Shown piece by piece: positions 1 to 6,580 of a stretch of 7,553 bases of DNA. The position numbers and the translations under genes were made by a program. Each line of letters begins with the position of its first letter. Positions within the stretch are counted from its first letter, which is position 1. The notes under the pieces are model-generated. The model ran no database searches. It was not told the origin of the DNA and saw only the letters and a list, made by a program, of their open reading frames with translations. Source of the stretch: an uncultured Thermomicrobiales bacterium (GTDB lineage: Bacteria; Chloroflexota; Chloroflexia; Thermomicrobiales; UBA6265); contig CADCWJ010000597.1 of NCBI GenBank assembly GCA_902806365.1, forward strand, positions 1 to 7,553, written 5' to 3'.

Positions 1-1550
1 GAATCGGTATCCGCGGTCTTGACGCGAACCGCGTCGACGTCCGTGCCGAGGGCTTCGGCCGCGATCTGGGCAAATGTCGTGTTCGTGCCATTGAGGTCGA
101 CCGAGCCGAGCACCACACTCAGCTTGCCGTCGGAGTCAATGCGGCACGTCGCCGTCGCGGGCTCGATACCGCCCGGCCAACCGCCGACCGCCACGCCGAC
201 CCCTCGGCCGGCCGCCCGAGCTTCGGCTCGGTTCTGCCACGCGGGATGCGCCTGGAGCGCTTCGAGCGTCTGCCGGAGGCCGATCTTGGGCCACGGTGAC
301 CCATTCGGTCGTTCATCGCCTTCTTCGGCGCAGTTCAACAACCGGAGCTCGAGCTCATCCAGACCGAGCTTGCGCGCCATCTCGTCCATCGCGCACTCGA
401 TCGCGAAGGTACCCTGCTGAGCACCAGGCGCCCGGTATGCGCCAGAGCTTGGCTTGTGGGTCTGCGTCTCGAATCCCTTGATCCGCATGTTGGGGAAGCG
501 ATAGTAGCTGCCCATCGAGATCGCGGCGATGCTCAGTGGAGAACCTGATCGAGCGCCAGAGTCGAAGATCATGTCCGATTCGATCGCCGTTATCTGGCCG
601 CTCTTCTTCGCGCCCAGCTTGATCCGGATCTCGCATTCCGGGGCCGGGTTGCCAGCGAGGAAGTCATCGGTGCGCGTGTATTGCAGCAGGACCGGCCGGT
701 TCACCGTCCGCGCCGCCGCCGCGACCAACGGCTCGATCAGCACGAACTTGCCGCCGAACCCTCCGCCAACGGGCATCGGGACGATGTTGACATCCTCGAT
801 GGGGATGCCAAGCGTCGTCGCGACCTTCTGACGCCCGTGGAACGCGCCCTGGGTGCTGGTATACACGGTGTACCGGTCGGAGAGGTCGGGGACCGCGAGC
901 GCAACCTGCGTTTCAATGTACCCTTGATGGACCGTCTGCGAGTCGATGAAGAGCTCGACTATCGCGTCGGCCTCAGCAAAACCCGTGTCCACATCGCCGC
1001 GCTCGTAGTTGATCGCACTCGATACGTTGTGCGGGAGCGCCTCGTCGTCCCCGGCGTCGGTGTTCGCCTCGGCGTTGTGCATGGCAGCCTCTTCGTCGAA
1101 GCCGCCCTTTTTGCCCTCGCTGACGTGCGGCGCGTCCTCTTTTATCGCTTCCCTGAGGACACGAACGACGGGGAGCGTTTCGTACTCCACCTGGACCAGT
1201 TCAGCGGCGTCCTGCGCGGCGGAGTCGGTATCCGCCAGCACAAGGGCGATCGGATGTCCAACGTGCAACGATTCCCTGCCCGCCAGCAGATCCGATGACG
1301 TCTCGCCGGATTCTTCTCGCGGCACCAACAGGTCGTCCGCCGTCAGCACGGCGACGACGCCCGGCACAGCCAGTGCGGCCGAGGAATCGATGGAGACGAT
1401 CCGGGCATGAGCATGCTCACTGCCCACGATTCGGGCCTTCAGGAGCCCTTCGATGCGCAGATCACCAGTGAACCGCTCGGTGCCATTGAGCTTCGGCGGC
1501 GAGTCCAGACGTTTTGTGCGTTTGCCGATTGCGGTGTACGTGGCTGCCAT
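1..1550 (-). CDS. Xanthine dehydrogenase-family molybdopterin-binding (large) subunit, C-terminus cut by window edge
   Basis: Reading down from the ATG at 1548-1550 gives 516 residues with no stop before position 1. The usual family length is about 750-790, so the last third lies outside. The start (MAATYTAIGKRTKRLDSP) and the following GDLRIEGLLKARIVGSEHAHARIVSID match the N-terminal domain of CoxL/XdhB-type subunits. Residues 262-268 are GGGFGGK, the glycine-rich loop at the molybdopterin cofactor. AYRAPGAQQGTFAIE (about 371-385) is the second cofactor-binding signature. The visible end, around IAAEALGTDVDAVRV, matches the expected segment before the C-terminal cofactor domain. The catalytic Glu lies beyond the window. 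Family members hydroxylate purines, aldehydes, CO or other small carbon compounds, using partner [2Fe-2S] and FAD subunits; the substrate cannot be told here. No partner subunit lies upstream. GGAAAGGGG about 9 bases before the ATG is a strong ribosome-binding site. Confidence 0.93.
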   Translation of the reverse strand, partial: MAATYTAIGKRTKRLDSPPKLNGTERFTGDLRIEGLLKARIVGSEHAHARIVSIDSSAALAVPGVVAVLTADDLLVPREESGETSSDLLAGRESLHVGHPIALVLADTDSAAQDAAELVQVEYETLPVVRVLREAIKEDAPHVSEGKKGGFDEEAAMHNAEANTDAGDDEALPHNVSSAINYERGDVDTGFAEADAIVELFIDSQTVHQGYIETQVALAVPDLSDRYTVYTSTQGAFHGRQKVATTLGIPIEDVNIVPMPVGGGFGGKFVLIEPLVAAAARTVNRPVLLQYTRTDDFLAGNPAPECEIRIKLGAKKSGQITAIESDMIFDSGARSGSPLSIAAISMGSYYRFPNMRIKGFETQTHKPSSGAYRAPGAQQGTFAIECAMDEMARKLGLDELELRLLNCAEEGDERPNGSPWPKIGLRQTLEALQAHPAWQNRAEARAAGRGVGVAVGGWPGGIEPATATCRIDSDGKLSVVLGSVDLNGTNTTFAQIAAEALGTDVDAVRVKTADTD

Positions 1551-1712
1551 GAGGATCGACCCCTTTCCCTTGTATGACGCGGTAGCACGAGCCTTGTTTG
1601 CCGGGTTGACGTTCGCCGAAAAGTCTGACGGTGATTGGGCGACGCGGGATTCCCTCACCCGGCCTCTCGTCAGCATCGCATGAACCGACCCCCGATGAAA
1701 GTGGCACGCACA
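1551..1712. other. Intergenic leader of the molybdoenzyme gene
   Basis: This 162-bp gap lies between the stop of the 106-aa gene and the ATG of the molybdenum subunit. It contains the purine-rich ribosome-binding site just upstream of the ATG. I could not find a convincing terminator or a -35/-10 pair on the minus strand. Whether the molybdoenzyme has its own promoter or is read through from the holB cluster is therefore open; its unrelated function and the gap favour a separate promoter. Confidence 0.4.
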
Positions 1713-2033
1713 TCATGAAACGGCCAGGGACTCATCTCCGCCTTCCGCCGCGAGAATGTCGGCGGGTCCCCATTCCTGAACCCGGAGCGGCTTCGCCTCC
1801 ATGTGATCGAGATAGCCGAACGTTGTCAGGGTAACCAGGATCGCATCCGCGTCCGGCGCCTCCCAGAGGGTGAAGATGCGGTCGTCGTGCAGGTCCGGGG
1901 ACCAGGTCCGCACCCAACGTGGTCGAGAACCTTCCGTTCCATGCTCGCGGGCGAGGTCGAGCAACCGGGAAGGGCCACGCGCCATGCCGTCGTCCTCTCC
2001 GACCGGAGTGTGAACGACCAGATAGAGAGCCAA
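1713..2033 (-). CDS. Conserved 106-aa protein of unknown function, TTG start
   Basis: The reading frame stays open far upstream, but protein-like sequence begins at LALYLVVHTPVGEDDG. A TTG at 2031-2033 has a near-perfect GGAGGA ribosome-binding site (2038-2043) 5 bases upstream, which sets the start and gives 106 residues. The pattern of a beta strand (ALYLVVHTP), a helix (PSRLLDLAREHG), RPRWVRTWSPDLHDDRIFTLWEAPDAD and then YLDHMEAKPLRVQEWGP suggests a small alpha/beta ferredoxin-like (dimeric barrel) fold, reminiscent of DUF4242-type or monooxygenase-like proteins. There is no signal peptide or membrane segment. The start lies 31 bp after the PSP1-like gene's stop, so the two are probably cotranscribed. 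I do not recognise the family with certainty and assign no function. Confidence 0.8.
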   Translation of the reverse strand: MALYLVVHTPVGEDDGMARGPSRLLDLAREHGTEGSRPRWVRTWSPDLHDDRIFTLWEAPDADAILVTLTTFGYLDHMEAKPLRVQEWGPADILAAEGGDESLAVS

Positions 2034-2037
2034 GGCT

Positions 2038-2043
2038 TCCTCC
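2038..2043 (-). promoter_or_regulatory. Ribosome-binding site that sets the TTG start of the 106-aa gene
   Basis: On the minus strand GGAGGA lies 5 bases (counted from GGAGG) before TTG. It is the best ribosome-binding site in the holB cluster. No ATG or GTG nearby in the same frame is as well placed. Confidence 0.75.
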
Positions 2044-2064
2044 GTTTTCAGGACCGGTGACGAT

Positions 2065-2649
2065 TCAATTGCCGAACGTGGCCGGGACCACGTCGTCAGC
2101 CGGAACGATGATCTCGGCCCCGTTGCCTTCCATCGCGCAGGTAACCAACCGGCGACCTGTATCGACCGCAACCACGATGCCGTGACCGTCGTCCATGGCC
2201 ACCCGCTGACCCAGACGCGGCAACCCAAGCTTGAGGCGGCGGAACCGCTCGTCCTCACCTCCGAGCGACAGCCCGGAAATCTCCTGATGAGCAAGCCGCG
2301 AGTTGTGAAGAGGACCCGTCGAGCCGATGTCGGGGCCAGTCTCGATTGGTCGAGCGGTGTCACCAACGGGTGATAGTGTCACGAGCTCGTCCACCGAGAG
2401 GGTTCGCAACACTCGACCGGAAGCGACCTTGGGCGATCCCCGCCACCGGCCTGGAACCACCACCAATCTTCCCGCTCGCGCCCCGTTGGGACCATCAACC
2501 AAAACCCAGTCACCTGGTGTCCAGCTCCCGTCGCCGCTCTGGCACATCGTAACCACTGAGGATCCGGGGAAGCGCACGCCGACGAGTTGATCGCGTCCGC
2601 GGCTGTCCGCGCCCGTCACCTGACCGCTCACGATAAGCTGCCCGGCCAT
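2065..2649 (-). CDS. Short PSP1/RicT-like protein lacking the cysteine motif
   Basis: The protein is 194 aa, starting MAGQLIVSGQ at ATG 2647-2649. This start overlaps the end of holB by 22 bp and has no clear ribosome-binding site, so translation is probably coupled to holB. Residues about 21-95 (QLVGVRFPG, GDWVLVDGPNGARAGRLVVVPG, LRTLSVDEL) match the PSP1 N-terminal part of RicT/YaaT. Residues 124-127 (ISGL) and 143-190 (LPRLGQRVAMDDGHGIVVAVDTGRRLVTC, then IIVPADDVV) match the C-terminal end of RicT. The region between, which in RicT contains CGRxxCC-type cysteine motifs, is missing or rewritten: ISGL is followed by SLGGEDERFRRLK, and the only cysteines are 36 and 171. RicT works with RicA and RicF in mRNA processing in Bacillus. 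A holB neighbour fits this family, but Fe-S binding as in RicT looks impossible here. Confidence 0.78.
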   Translation of the reverse strand: MAGQLIVSGQVTGADSRGRDQLVGVRFPGSSVVTMCQSGDGSWTPGDWVLVDGPNGARAGRLVVVPGRWRGSPKVASGRVLRTLSVDELVTLSPVGDTARPIETGPDIGSTGPLHNSRLAHQEISGLSLGGEDERFRRLKLGLPRLGQRVAMDDGHGIVVAVDTGRRLVTCAMEGNGAEIIVPADDVVPATFGN

Positions 2650-3698
2650 TCGCCGACCATCGTCTGCAATGCCAAACGTGGCCGCACGTTCGCTTCCAGG
2701 TTGGTGATACAGACGTCGATCGACCGCAGGCTGGACACGACACTCGAACTCGAGAACGCCTGGTGAGCAGGAGGAAAGTCGACCGGGGAACGATCGCCGT
2801 CGACTCGTTCGACGGCGTGAAGGATCGCGCGCCATTCCCGTTGCGCTGCGAGAAGCTCGACAAACACCGCTTCGCGGTCCTTCACGAAGCCATCCGCGAG
2901 AAGCGTCGCGGCGACAAGCCGATCGTAATGGCCGGCTGCGATCCATTCGCGCGCCCGTGTCCGCACCCGCGCGCGCTCCTCCACGAGCGATGGATCGGTC
3001 GCCGCCGTCACGGCCCATCCGATCGAACCATCGCTCAGGGTCGCTATGTCCCGTGCCCGGGACTCCTCGACCCCTCGTTCAACCAGCGCCGCCTTCACCA
3101 CCGTGCTCGATGGAGTCCCCATCCGGAGCGTCACACAGCGGCTCAGGATGGTCGGAAGCAACAAATCGGCATCTGTCGTCAACAGCACGATCACGACATA
3201 GCCCGGCGGTTCCTCCAGCGTCTTCAGGAATGCTTCCTGGGCTGTCTCCTGCATGGTTTCCACATCGTTGACGATCACGACCCGCCACGGCGCCTCAGAC
3301 GGTCGAAGGGAGACATCCGCACCAATCCGGCGGACCGTTGAAATGGTCAACGAAAGATTCTTTCCCTGACTCTTTTCATTCAGCGCTTGAGCATCGAGGT
3401 CGATGATCGAGAGATCGGGAAACACGCCTCGCTCGATCCTGCGGCAGATCGAGCAGGCATGACAGGCAATCGCATCATCCCCGGAATTGGGGCACAGCAG
3501 TGCTGCCGCGAACTCCGTCGCGCAACTGAGTTTTCCGGAATGCGCCGGTCCGCTCAGGATATAGGCATGGCGCGGACCGACCGTCACGGCCCGACGCAGC
3601 TCTCGCACAACGCGGTCCTGGCCGCGGATTTTCCAGTCGTGGCCATTTCCTGTGCCCAGCTCTTGAGGGCCCGTCGTGCCTGATGCCTCCGCGCTCAT
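2628..3698 (-). CDS. holB: DNA polymerase III subunit delta' (clamp loader)
   Basis: This 356-aa protein is the delta' subunit, which with delta and tau/gamma loads the sliding beta clamp at replication forks. Residues 22-56 (WKIRGQDRVVRELRRAV, then HAYILSGPAHSGK) match the AAA+ N-terminus. The Walker A-like loop is GPAHSGKL at 50-57, with Leu where Thr/Ser normally follows the Lys. Cys 69, 79, 82 and 85 form the zinc-binding module typical of clamp-loader subunits. The Walker B region reads VVIVNDVETM (140-149), lacking the usual DEA(D/H). FLKTLEEPP (157-165) and the sensor-1 SRC (186-188) are well kept. The SRC and the weak ATPase motifs are as expected for delta', which need not hydrolyse ATP. 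The ATG lies 13 bp after the upstream gene's stop, with only a weak ribosome-binding site, so it is probably in the same operon. No thymidylate kinase gene, a common neighbour, is present. Confidence 0.93.
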   Translation of the reverse strand: MSAEASGTTGPQELGTGNGHDWKIRGQDRVVRELRRAVTVGPRHAYILSGPAHSGKLSCATEFAAALLCPNSGDDAIACHACSICRRIERGVFPDLSIIDLDAQALNEKSQGKNLSLTISTVRRIGADVSLRPSEAPWRVVIVNDVETMQETAQEAFLKTLEEPPGYVVIVLLTTDADLLLPTILSRCVTLRMGTPSSTVVKAALVERGVEESRARDIATLSDGSIGWAVTAATDPSLVEERARVRTRAREWIAAGHYDRLVAATLLADGFVKDREAVFVELLAAQREWRAILHAVERVDGDRSPVDFPPAHQAFSSSSVVSSLRSIDVCITNLEANVRPRLALQTMVGEWPGSLS

Positions 3699-3711
3699 TC
3701 GCCGTGATGCC

Positions 3712-4461
3712 TCAGGCCGCGCGTCGCTTGACCGGTCGCCGTCGCGTCCGTGCGGCGGGAGATTCGACCTGCTCTCCAGTTCCCAGCAGCTCCATCAACC
3801 GCGCCCGCTCCTTGCCCGTGAACGTGGGGTCTGGCTCCAGGCTTTGAACAAACTGAGGAAGTTCGTCGCCGTGCAGTGTCGGAAAATCTGGCGCTTCGAT
3901 ATCCAGCTCCGTGCTCGGATGCACGAAGACCACCGCGCCCTCGACATCGATCTCCAGCTGATGCTCGGTCAGCCAGGATTCAACCTCACCGACTGACTGC
4001 TCCGTCTCGATACTGGGAGTCCCGAGCTGCGGACCGCTGAATGTCAGGAACCGGCGGATCCCGGGGTTCGATCGCCGCCATTTACTCCCACTCGCCTTGA
4101 TCGTGCCGTCTATCTCCTTGGCGGTCACGACCAGCACGCCGCCCGGATGAATCATCAGATGCTCCGCACGGCGTTTGCCGATAGGCGGGTAGTGGACCAT
4201 CGCGTACCGGTCCGGAAGCGTCTTGAGCTGGGAATCCAGGATCTGGTCATTTCGTGGATTGCGGGTCCATTTCCCGACCTGCTGCATCCCGAGATTGAAG
4301 ACGATGAACCCGACCAGCATCAGGATGTACGACGGTGCCAGAAGATTTGGCAGCAGAGCGACGAACAGGGTGGCGACCAGCATCACAAACCCTGAGAGAG
4401 CCATCAGCTTGGCCCGCGTCTTCCGCCTGGCAATGTATGCGTTGTGCCGGATGATCCGCAT
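3712..4461 (-). CDS. Two-TM membrane protein with a degenerate NERD (nuclease-related) domain
   Basis: The protein is 249 aa from ATG 4459-4461, with AGGA about 12 bases upstream. Its N-terminus is short and basic (MRIIRHNAYIARRKTRAK). Two hydrophobic segments follow (about 20-38 and 42-58), then a soluble domain. Residues 85-185 look like a NERD domain: AEHLMIHPGGVLVVTAKEIDGTI (99-121), W128 and Q145 follow the family pattern of acidic residue, hydrophobic strand, GG, strand with ExK, and 'W...Q'. The catalytic positions are altered: E100 stands where Asp is expected and T113-A-K115 where E-x-K is expected, so nuclease activity is doubtful. The C-terminus is very basic (TRRRPVKRRAA) and might touch nucleic acid or acidic lipid. 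It leads the holB operon. The NERD assignment rests on pattern alone. Confidence 0.75.
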   Translation of the reverse strand: MRIIRHNAYIARRKTRAKLMALSGFVMLVATLFVALLPNLLAPSYILMLVGFIVFNLGMQQVGKWTRNPRNDQILDSQLKTLPDRYAMVHYPPIGKRRAEHLMIHPGGVLVVTAKEIDGTIKASGSKWRRSNPGIRRFLTFSGPQLGTPSIETEQSVGEVESWLTEHQLEIDVEGAVVFVHPSTELDIEAPDFPTLHGDELPQFVQSLEPDPTFTGKERARLMELLGTGEQVESPAARTRRRPVKRRAA

Positions 4462-4560
4462 GAAGGTCGCTTTTCCTGCCGGTGAGGCACTGGTGATGGT
4501 GGCACCGCGAGGTTCCTGAATGGATGGTGCCGTGTATGGCGCGCGTGCGCATCGCCCTGG

Positions 4561-4569
4561 AGTCTACCA
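4561..4569 (-). promoter_or_regulatory. Possible extended -10 promoter for the NERD-holB-PSP1 cluster
   Basis: On the minus strand the motif reads TGGTAGACT, an extended -10 (TGnTAnnnT), in the 152-bp gap upstream of the membrane-protein gene. It predicts a start near 4554 and a leader of about 90 nt. No good -35 lies 16-18 bases upstream, so this is tentative. It resembles TGCTACACT upstream of ileS. Confidence 0.35.
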
Positions 4570-4613
4570 CGGCAACTTTCCGGTCCCAGGCGTCCCTCGG
4601 CAGCGCTCCGGCA

Positions 4614-5417
4614 CTACATCAGGGCGTTGCTGATGCCCAGGGTGCGCTCCAGCCAGAACCGTCCGCCCGCAAGCAGCAGCATCGCGCACATCCCCAGCAT
4701 TGCCGAGATCGCGACCGGCACATGGAGGGCCCGAATCGAGGTGATCTCGTCCTCGATCCGGAACGCCAGCAGCACGATCACGAGCATCATCAGCGACATG
4801 GTCAGCCATGCCGAAACAACCAGAAACGCCGTGACCGGCAGCAGGGCCCAGTCCGGTCCAAGAATGACTACCGGCACGTAGATCGCGAGGCCGGCTAACG
4901 GGCTGATGAACTCCCTCAGCGAAGCCACACCTGGCAGCGGCCGGCTCATTCGCCACGTCGATGCCGCCACGAGCCAGCACAGCCCCACTCCCAGCGCCAT
5001 CCCGGCGCCGTAGCCGGAGACGAGACGTCCAACATTGGTTGGAACGTACAGTTGACCGATCCCGAGGTCGGTAAACAGCGAATTGAATCCATCGACTGCC
5101 ATGACCGCGATCAGCAGACCTAGAAACGTTCGCACGGTCCCCGGGATATCCCCGGAGCGGAATACCCTGCCCCGCAACGCGAGTCCGAGCACCGTGGTTA
5201 GCAGGCCGCCGTAGATTCCCGTCATGCGCGCGTCGAACGGCAGCGGTTCGCCGCCCAGCATGAATGTGTGGGAGGGCGTCTGGGCGCACAGTCCGTGCAG
5301 CAGCGAGTGCGATGTCGACGCGTAGCCCCCGGGAGCCTGGACGAACACGCTTACTCCGGCAAGCGCCACCGCGAACCAGAGCCAATAGTGCCGGAGTGTA
5401 TGAGGAAGCGCGCTCAC
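4614..5417 (-). CDS. DUF2085-family polytopic membrane protein
   Basis: The frame is open to an ATG at 5552, but that start would run into the divergent gene and its translation upstream of 5417 does not look protein-like. I chose GTG 5415-5417, with AAAAGGA about 10 bases upstream, giving 267 aa. There are roughly six hydrophobic segments (about 11-28, 67-82, 98-116, 134-152, 171-187, 192-219 and 233-252, the last ones long). The DUF2085 signature is at 37-71: HSLLHGLCAQTPSHTFML, then PFDARMTGIYGG. In the classical form this reads CHQxPxRS and CxRCTGIYxG. Here only Cys44 remains and the CxRC is FDAR. AVDGFNSLF and NVGRLVSGYGAGMALG also fit the family. The function of DUF2085 is not known. 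It stands divergent to the PAP2 gene. Confidence 0.85.
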   Translation of the reverse strand: MSALPHTLRHYWLWFAVALAGVSVFVQAPGGYASTSHSLLHGLCAQTPSHTFMLGGEPLPFDARMTGIYGGLLTTVLGLALRGRVFRSGDIPGTVRTFLGLLIAVMAVDGFNSLFTDLGIGQLYVPTNVGRLVSGYGAGMALGVGLCWLVAASTWRMSRPLPGVASLREFISPLAGLAIYVPVVILGPDWALLPVTAFLVVSAWLTMSLMMLVIVLLAFRIEDEITSIRALHVPVAISAMLGMCAMLLLAGGRFWLERTLGISNALM

Positions 5418-5550
5418 GGACCTGCCATCCTTTTCGTCATCTTCAATTGATTGCGCTAGTGTAGCGGGTGCAACGCGGGCGTCCGCGCTGCACCGGTTCC
5501 ACGCCAGGCACAATCGCACCGCACCTGCTTTGGAGAACGATTCCCTCACC
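5418..5550. promoter_or_regulatory. Divergent intergenic region between DUF2085 and PAP2 genes
   Basis: This 133-bp region must hold start signals for both directions. On the minus strand TACACT (5458-5463) could be a -10 placing the DUF2085 transcript start near 5451, with a leader of about 34 nt. No clear -35 accompanies it. For the plus strand I found no convincing promoter; CACAAT near 5509-5514 is the nearest -10-like hexamer. No operator-like long inverted repeat was recognised. Confidence 0.4.
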
Positions 5551-6273
5551 ATGAAACACGTTGAGCACTCCGCCGATACCAGCTTTCGGGACCGGCATCC
5601 ACTTCAGTTCAATCCGGACCGCCTCGCCCTGGCACGAGGCGCGGCCGGGCTGAGAATCGTCGCTGTCTCCATGCTGTCGTTCGGAGTACTCTTCGCCCTC
5701 GTCCGCAGGAACGCCTCGGCATCGAGCGATGCCGCGATCACCCTCCGGCTCCAACGACAGGAACACCCCCTTTTCGACCGCCTCATGCGCATCGTGTCCT
5801 GGCCCGGTTTTCCGCCGCAAAGCCGGATCATCCCGCCGGCAATCTCCGGCGTGCTCTGGCTCCTCGGGTTCCGGCTGGAAGGAGTGTTTCAACTTATGGC
5901 CTGGGGAACGAGCGGCGTCTCGTTCCTGTTCAAGCGGATCATGCGCCGGGCGCGGCCCGGACCGGCGTTCCCCGCGATCAGGGTCGTCACGGCCAACATC
6001 GGCGGCACGAGCTTCCCCAGCGGACACGTTCTCAACTACATGGGCGTCTATGGTTTCCTGACCTATCTGACCTTCACCTGGATCCGGCCCGCACTTCTCC
6101 GGCGCGTGGTGGTCGGGATAACCACCGGCCTGATCGCGCTCGTCGGTCCCAGCCGTGTCTATCTCGGTCACCACTGGTTCACCGACGTGATGGCGTCCTA
6201 CTGCCTCGGCACGACATACCTCGTCGGTATTACGGGTCTTTACCGCAAGGTGCGGATGCGACTGACACGCTGA
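5551..6273 (+). CDS. PAP2-family membrane lipid phosphatase
   Basis: The protein is 240 aa from ATG 5551. GGAGA at 5532-5536 lies 14 bases upstream, a rather long spacing; a TTG at 5530 would add seven residues but lacks a ribosome-binding site. All three PAP2 motifs are present: K128-x6-R135-P136 (KRIMRRARP), P156-S-G-H159 (within SFPSGHV) and S201-R202-x5-H208-x3-D212 (SRVYLGHHWFTD). His208 would be the phosphoryl-accepting nucleophile, with His159 as the acid. Hydrophobic segments lie at about 33-51, 93-107, 110-126, 160-177, 185-200 and 214-230. Family members dephosphorylate phosphatidate, phosphatidylglycerophosphate or undecaprenyl diphosphate at the membrane; the substrate cannot be decided from this sequence. 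It is followed by the ileS leader and is probably a single-gene unit. Confidence 0.94.
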   Translation: MKHVEHSADTSFRDRHPLQFNPDRLALARGAAGLRIVAVSMLSFGVLFALVRRNASASSDAAITLRLQRQEHPLFDRLMRIVSWPGFPPQSRIIPPAISGVLWLLGFRLEGVFQLMAWGTSGVSFLFKRIMRRARPGPAFPAIRVVTANIGGTSFPSGHVLNYMGVYGFLTYLTFTWIRPALLRRVVVGITTGLIALVGPSRVYLGHHWFTDVMASYCLGTTYLVGITGLYRKVRMRLTR

Positions 6274-6303
6274 CGTCAGGGTCGCGTGCGGATTGGCGAG
6301 CGC

Positions 6304-6312
6304 TGCTACACT
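6304..6312 (+). promoter_or_regulatory. Possible extended -10 promoter of the ileS T-box transcript
   Basis: TGCTACACT fits an extended -10 element. It would start transcription near 6319, just ahead of the first base of T-box Stem I (6332). TTGGCG at 6293-6298 is too close to serve as its -35. The position agrees well with the riboswitch, but the motif itself is short. Confidence 0.45.
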
Positions 6313-6551
6313 TGTCGTACAAACGAAATGTGGCTGTGAAGGAATCCACACTCGCGTGCGTGCCGCCCAGCAAGTTCGGGACGATGAAAGCCGAACCGTC
6401 CAGCGCCGCGTAGAGGTATCGCTCCTGAGCCATCGACCGATCGGCGCGATGCGCCCGGAGGCTCGATCGGGAATCGCCCGTTACCGCGGTCACCCATCGG
6501 TTCATCTATTCGAACCGTATGGATCGAGATGGCCGGTAGTGCCGGTCAACT

Positions 6552-6580
6552 GAGGTGGTACCGCGGCTACGCTCGCCCTC
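6552..6580 (+). promoter_or_regulatory. T-box antiterminator
   Basis: Helix A1 is GAGG (6552-6555) with CCTC (6577-6580). The seven-base bulge is TGGTACC (6556-6562). Helix A2 is GCGG (6563-6566) with TCGC (6573-6576), including one G-U pair, closed by a six-base loop. This matches the standard antiterminator architecture base for base. Its 3' half (6571-6580) is also the 5' arm of the terminator, so the two structures exclude each other. Confidence 0.92.

Noticed and set aside
681..1298. 205-codon plus-strand open frame
   Set aside because: It is antisense to the molybdenum subunit, whose frame carries clear family motifs throughout. The translation is Arg/Asp-rich as expected of a shadow.
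2034..2366. Upstream extension of the 106-aa gene to an ATG at 2366
   Set aside because: This part would overlap the PSP1-like gene in another frame and does not look protein-like; the TTG with GGAGGA explains the start better.
2650..3018. Upstream extension of the PSP1-like gene within holB
   Set aside because: It overlaps conserved holB coding sequence in another frame and reads as a shadow. Family-like sequence begins only after the ATG at 2649.
3529..3551. Loss of normal Walker A/B residues in the clamp-loader protein as a sign of pseudogenisation
   Set aside because: Delta' subunits commonly have degenerate ATPase motifs. The zinc cysteines and SRC motif are intact and the frame is open over a normal length.
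5414..5440. Eight-codon minus-strand ORF whose TGA overlaps the GTG start of the DUF2085 gene
   Set aside because: A GTGA stop/start overlap could couple translation, but the ORF has no ribosome-binding site of its own and such short ORFs arise easily by chance.
6271..6278. TGACGTCA palindrome at the end of the PAP2 gene
   Set aside because: It is a single eight-base palindrome overlapping a stop codon, with no second copy nearby; chance is sufficient explanation.
6329..6350. TGTGG/CCACA hairpin as an alternative ultrashort Stem I
   Set aside because: It competes with the better supported Stem I base (GGCT/AGCC and AGGA/TCCT with GA motif), which also places the ATC specifier correctly. It may be a transient alternative.
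5443..6351. 302-codon minus-strand open frame across the PAP2 gene
   Set aside because: It lies antisense to a gene with three intact PAP2 motifs, has charged low-complexity composition and no recognisable domain. It is a GC-rich shadow frame.
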